Part shown: in pieces, positions 5,545-7,086 of the stretch
How the letters are laid out: each line of letters starts with the position of its first letter
Position numbering within the stretch: the first letter of the stretch is position 1
Assembly: GCA_049672765.1 (NCBI GenBank)
Contig: JBATWQ010000343.1
Coordinates: 1-7,086, forward strand
Origin: JAGQSZ01 sp049672765
GTDB lineage: Bacteria; Actinomycetota; Acidimicrobiia; Acidimicrobiales; Microtrichaceae
Length of the DNA stretch: 7,086 nt
Direction: 5' to 3'
Position numbers and translations under genes: made by a program
Notes under the pieces: generated by a model
What the model was told of the DNA's origin: nothing
The model's database searches: none
The model's input: the letters and a program-made list of their open reading frames with translations, nothing else

Positions 5545-5961
5545 ATGTCCAACCGTCGCTGGTACAACCCCCACCTTCCCCAGACGTTGGTGATCGGTCA
5601 ACTACTGCTCTACTTCAACGCCGCGTTCGACCTGCTTGATTTCCTCACCGGTCGAATCTCGCTCTCGTGGGCAGTCACCAACATCAGCGGACTTCTGATA
5701 ATCGCCGGAATCGCCCTGAGTATCTTCGGCGCCCAGGGCATCGCGAATGAATCCAAGTTCGGCTATCAGACGGCGGTGGCGGCGTCGTTCGTCCCTCTGA
5801 TCGCCAGGCTCGTCGCTGCGGCCCAGAGTTCGGGGATAGCAAGCAACATCAGCTTCATTTTCTTTGGAAACAACGTCCTCAATGTGATGTTCGAGTACGC
5901 GTTGATCGCTCTGCTGCTCCATCCGATGTCCCACCACCACCAAAAGGTGTGGTTCCGCTGA
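5545..5961 (+). CDS. Small integral membrane protein of unknown function (138 aa)
   Basis: I do not recognise a family. The ATG at 5545 gives a 138-residue protein with about four hydrophobic segments: roughly residues 13-34, 43-63, 77-94 and 102-126. A short basic N-terminus (MSNRRWYNPHLPQ) precedes the first segment, suggesting a cytoplasmic N-terminus. The protein ends in a tail of HPMSHHHQKVWFR, with His126 and a His130-132 triplet and basic residues, probably also cytoplasmic. There is no signal peptidase site, catalytic motif or cysteine. The second segment (ISGLLIIAGIALSIFGAQGIA) is rich in small residues, suitable for helix packing. The frame is open back to 5404 inside rlmN, but the extra residues are a hydrophilic Arg/Ser/His mix without family support. 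The gene lies 64 bp after rlmN and is followed by a hairpin. Its role cannot be inferred from context. Confidence 0.75.
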   Translation: MSNRRWYNPHLPQTLVIGQLLLYFNAAFDLLDFLTGRISLSWAVTNISGLLIIAGIALSIFGAQGIANESKFGYQTAVAASFVPLIARLVAAAQSSGIASNISFIFFGNNVLNVMFEYALIALLLHPMSHHHQKVWFR

Positions 5962-5968
5962 GGGCCCA

Positions 5969-5990
5969 CTCGGGGCGGCGCTCGCCCGAG
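5969..5990 (+). terminator. Stem-loop downstream of membrane protein gene
   Basis: CTCGGGGCG (5969-5977) pairs with CGCCCGAG (5983-5990), leaving one bulged G and a 5-nt loop, 7 nt past the stop at 5961. It lacks a U-tract. A GC-rich hairpin right after a stop is consistent with a terminator in this type of genome. Confidence 0.42.
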
Positions 5991-6052
5991 ACGCGTTCTC
6001 GACCGAGAGCCCCTCGCCTCTTAGAGCCGATCCCTGCTGCGGCCCTTCGGAG

Positions 6053-6078
6053 TGGCCCGACAGTCTCGTCTCGGGCCA
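6053..6078. promoter_or_regulatory. Perfect 8-bp inverted repeat (candidate operator) at the hydratase promoter
   Basis: TGGCCCGA (6053-6060) and TCGGGCCA (6071-6078) are exact reverse complements separated by 10 nt. The right arm overlaps the first two bases of the candidate -10 CATTAT. That placement suits a dimeric repressor site. A hairpin terminating upstream transcription is the alternative. Confidence 0.45.
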
Positions 6079-6082
6079 TTAT
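6077..6082 (+). promoter_or_regulatory. Putative -10 box for the MaoC hydratase gene
   Basis: CATTAT ends 6 nt before the ATG at 6089. It matches A at position 2 and T at position 6 of TANNNT, with the spacing of a leaderless gene. No ribosome-binding sequence is seen in between. Confidence 0.45.
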
Positions 6083-6088
6083 CACCTG

Positions 6089-6547
6089 ATGGCCACCGAA
6101 ATCGTAGGAATCTCCGGACTCAAGGATCTCATCGGAACCCACCTGGGCTACTCCGACTGGATGGAGATCACCCAGGAGCGGGTAAACACCTTCGCCGACG
6201 CAACGGGCGATCACCAGTGGATCCACGTGGATCCGGAGCGCGCCAAGGACGGGCCCTTCGGGGGCACCATCGCCCACGGCTACCTCACCTTCTCGCTCGG
6301 ACCCGTTCTGTTCCCGTCCATCGCGACGGTCAGCGGCATCAAAATGGGTGTCAACTACGGCTCCGACAAGGTCCGCTTCCTTTCACCCGTCAAGGTCGGT
6401 GCGAGCATCCGCCTGGGCGCGGAGCTGACCAAGGTCGAAGAACTGCCGAACAACGGTGCGCAGGTCTACATGACCTTCACGTTCGAGATTCAGGACAGTG
6501 AGAAGCCGGCCGCCGTGGCAGAAATCATCTTCCGCTACTACGAGTGA
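6089..6547 (+). CDS. MaoC-like (R)-specific enoyl-CoA hydratase, HtdZ/Rv0130 type
   Basis: This 152-residue protein is a single hot-dog-fold MaoC hydratase, which adds water to trans-2-enoyl-CoA to give (R)-3-hydroxyacyl-CoA. The active-site block is clear: FADATGDHQWIHVDPERAKD (35-54), with the catalytic dyad Asp41 and His46 in the D-X4-H spacing of (R)-hydratases, followed by GPFGGTIAHGYLTFSL (55-70). A later segment, GVNYGSDKVRFLSPVKVG, is also typical. Recalled similarity to Mycobacterium tuberculosis Rv0130 (HtdZ) is strong across the whole length, including the ITQE and VNYG segments. The length equals that family, so it is a free-standing enzyme rather than one domain of a larger protein. 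It would act on acyl-CoAs in beta-oxidation or lipid remodelling; the physiological substrate is not shown. The ATG is fixed by the -10 box 6 nt upstream. A lipoprotein hydrolase starts 12 nt after the stop in the same frame. Confidence 0.92.
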   Translation: MATEIVGISGLKDLIGTHLGYSDWMEITQERVNTFADATGDHQWIHVDPERAKDGPFGGTIAHGYLTFSLGPVLFPSIATVSGIKMGVNYGSDKVRFLSPVKVGASIRLGAELTKVEELPNNGAQVYMTFTFEIQDSEKPAAVAEIIFRYYE

Positions 6548-6559
6548 CAGGGTGACCGG

Positions 6560-7086
6560 GTGCGCAAGCCGCTAACTGGCGTGCGCAGCCGTGCTGCTCG
6601 CACGCTGACTACAACGCTGACTGCAGCTGACCACTCGCGCACCCGCGCAGCTCGAACGGTGGCCGTACTGCTCTCGCTGACGGTCCTCATAACAGGGTGT
6701 TCCTCGGACGGCGGCTCTGCAAAGGAACCATCATTCGGCTCGGGGTTCGGTATCACAGACGGGTCATCCAATACCGAGAATCCCGGTAGCTACGAAGTGG
6801 CCAAACCTGACTGGGTCGACTGCGGAGAGGTTCCCGGCGGTCAGTGCGCAACGCTCCAGGTTCCCCTCGATTGGGACTCCCCCGGCGGCGACATGATCAC
6901 GCTGGCGTTGGGCAGAATCAAGGCAACCGGTGAACGTCGCGGCTCGATCGTGATCAATCCCGGCGGTCCCGGTGCCTCCGGTCTGGGACTCCTGCGGAGC
7001 AACCCACTGAGCTCGACCCTGACCGAGCACTTCGACACCGTCAGTTGGGATCCGCGCGGTGTAGGGCACTCGACCGCGGTCAAGTG
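6560..7086 (+). CDS. Secreted lipoprotein alpha/beta hydrolase, TAP (tripeptidyl aminopeptidase) type, N-terminal part
   Basis: The first 175 codons of a gene that runs off the right edge. The N-terminus is basic, followed by a hydrophobic stretch (VAVLLSLTVLITG, 34-46) ending in a lipobox ITGC with Cys47, so the mature protein should be lipid-anchored outside the membrane. A Ser/Gly-rich linker leads to the mature domain. It shows the TAP-family pattern: Cys88 and Cys96 (DWVDCGEVPGGQCATLQVPL), the oxyanion-hole motif NPGGPGASG (133-141) and WDPRGVGHST (163-172). The nucleophile serine (GxSxG), Asp and His lie beyond the window. Relatives are exported proteases or peptidases such as the Streptomyces Tap and Slp proteins; esterase activity is possible. 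The start is the GTG at 6560, which leaves an unusually long 33-residue region before the hydrophobic core; a GTG at 6581 would shorten it by seven. It may be co-transcribed with the hydratase 12 bp upstream. Confidence 0.88.
   Translation, partial: MRKPLTGVRSRAARTLTTTLTAADHSRTRAARTVAVLLSLTVLITGCSSDGGSAKEPSFGSGFGITDGSSNTENPGSYEVAKPDWVDCGEVPGGQCATLQVPLDWDSPGGDMITLALGRIKATGERRGSIVINPGGPGASGLGLLRSNPLSSTLTEHFDTVSWDPRGVGHSTAVK
6602..6622 (+). repeat. Short direct repeat in the lipoprotein leader
   Basis: ACGCTGACT occurs twice, separated by ACA, giving a 12-nt period. It encodes TLT-T-TLT in the region before the signal-peptide core. It is probably a small internal duplication with no separate function. 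Confidence 0.5.

Noticed and set aside
1..7086. A defence, mobile-element or secondary-metabolite system
   Set aside because: Every substantial frame is accounted for by core metabolism, repair, RNA modification or cell-envelope genes. There are no transposase, integrase, toxin or CRISPR signatures and no obvious composition break.

Overview
This is a compact, high-GC actinobacterial chromosome segment. A GNAT enzyme closely resembling the catalytic half of mycothiol synthase (mycothiol is an actinobacterial thiol), an Rv0130/HtdZ-like MaoC hydratase, a TAP-type secreted hydrolase and several start codons placed 6-7 nt after a TANNNT-like -10 box all point to Actinomycetota. The flavour of the proteins suggests class Acidimicrobiia, but that placement is from memory of the families and is only moderately secure. 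No mobile element, tRNA, rRNA or CRISPR array was seen; the window reads as core genome.

Layout. Positions 1-2529 (minus strand) hold a histidine-biosynthesis operon read hisD -> hisC -> hisB. hisD and hisC are complete and joined by a TGATG overlap. Only the first 30 codons of hisB are present, running off the left edge. A 90-bp divergent spacer separates hisD from a small plus-strand gene of unknown function (2620-2841). A convergent, gene-free 223-bp stretch with two strong hairpins (2842-3064) follows, then nth (endonuclease III, minus strand, 3065-3730). nth is divergent from an MshD-like acetyltransferase (3757-4377) across only 26 bp, where the two apparent -10 boxes overlap on opposite strands. 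rlmN (4410-5480), a four-helix membrane protein of unknown function (5545-5961), a MaoC-type (R)-enoyl-CoA hydratase (6089-6547) and the start of a lipoprotein alpha/beta hydrolase (6560 to the right edge) follow on the plus strand.

How the genes work together. Only the his genes form an obvious pathway unit: dehydratase (HisB), aminotransferase (HisC) and dehydrogenase (HisD) cover late steps to L-histidine. The remaining genes are housekeeping singletons: DNA base-excision repair, thiol metabolism, rRNA/tRNA methylation and fatty acyl-CoA metabolism. The most notable signals are regulatory or architectural: a face-to-face bidirectional promoter between nth and the acetyltransferase, a perfect 8-bp inverted repeat touching the -10 of the hydratase gene, a repeated leaderless-gene pattern, and an MshD-like protein that keeps only the C-terminal half of the usual two-domain enzyme. 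I found no convincing new multi-gene system.
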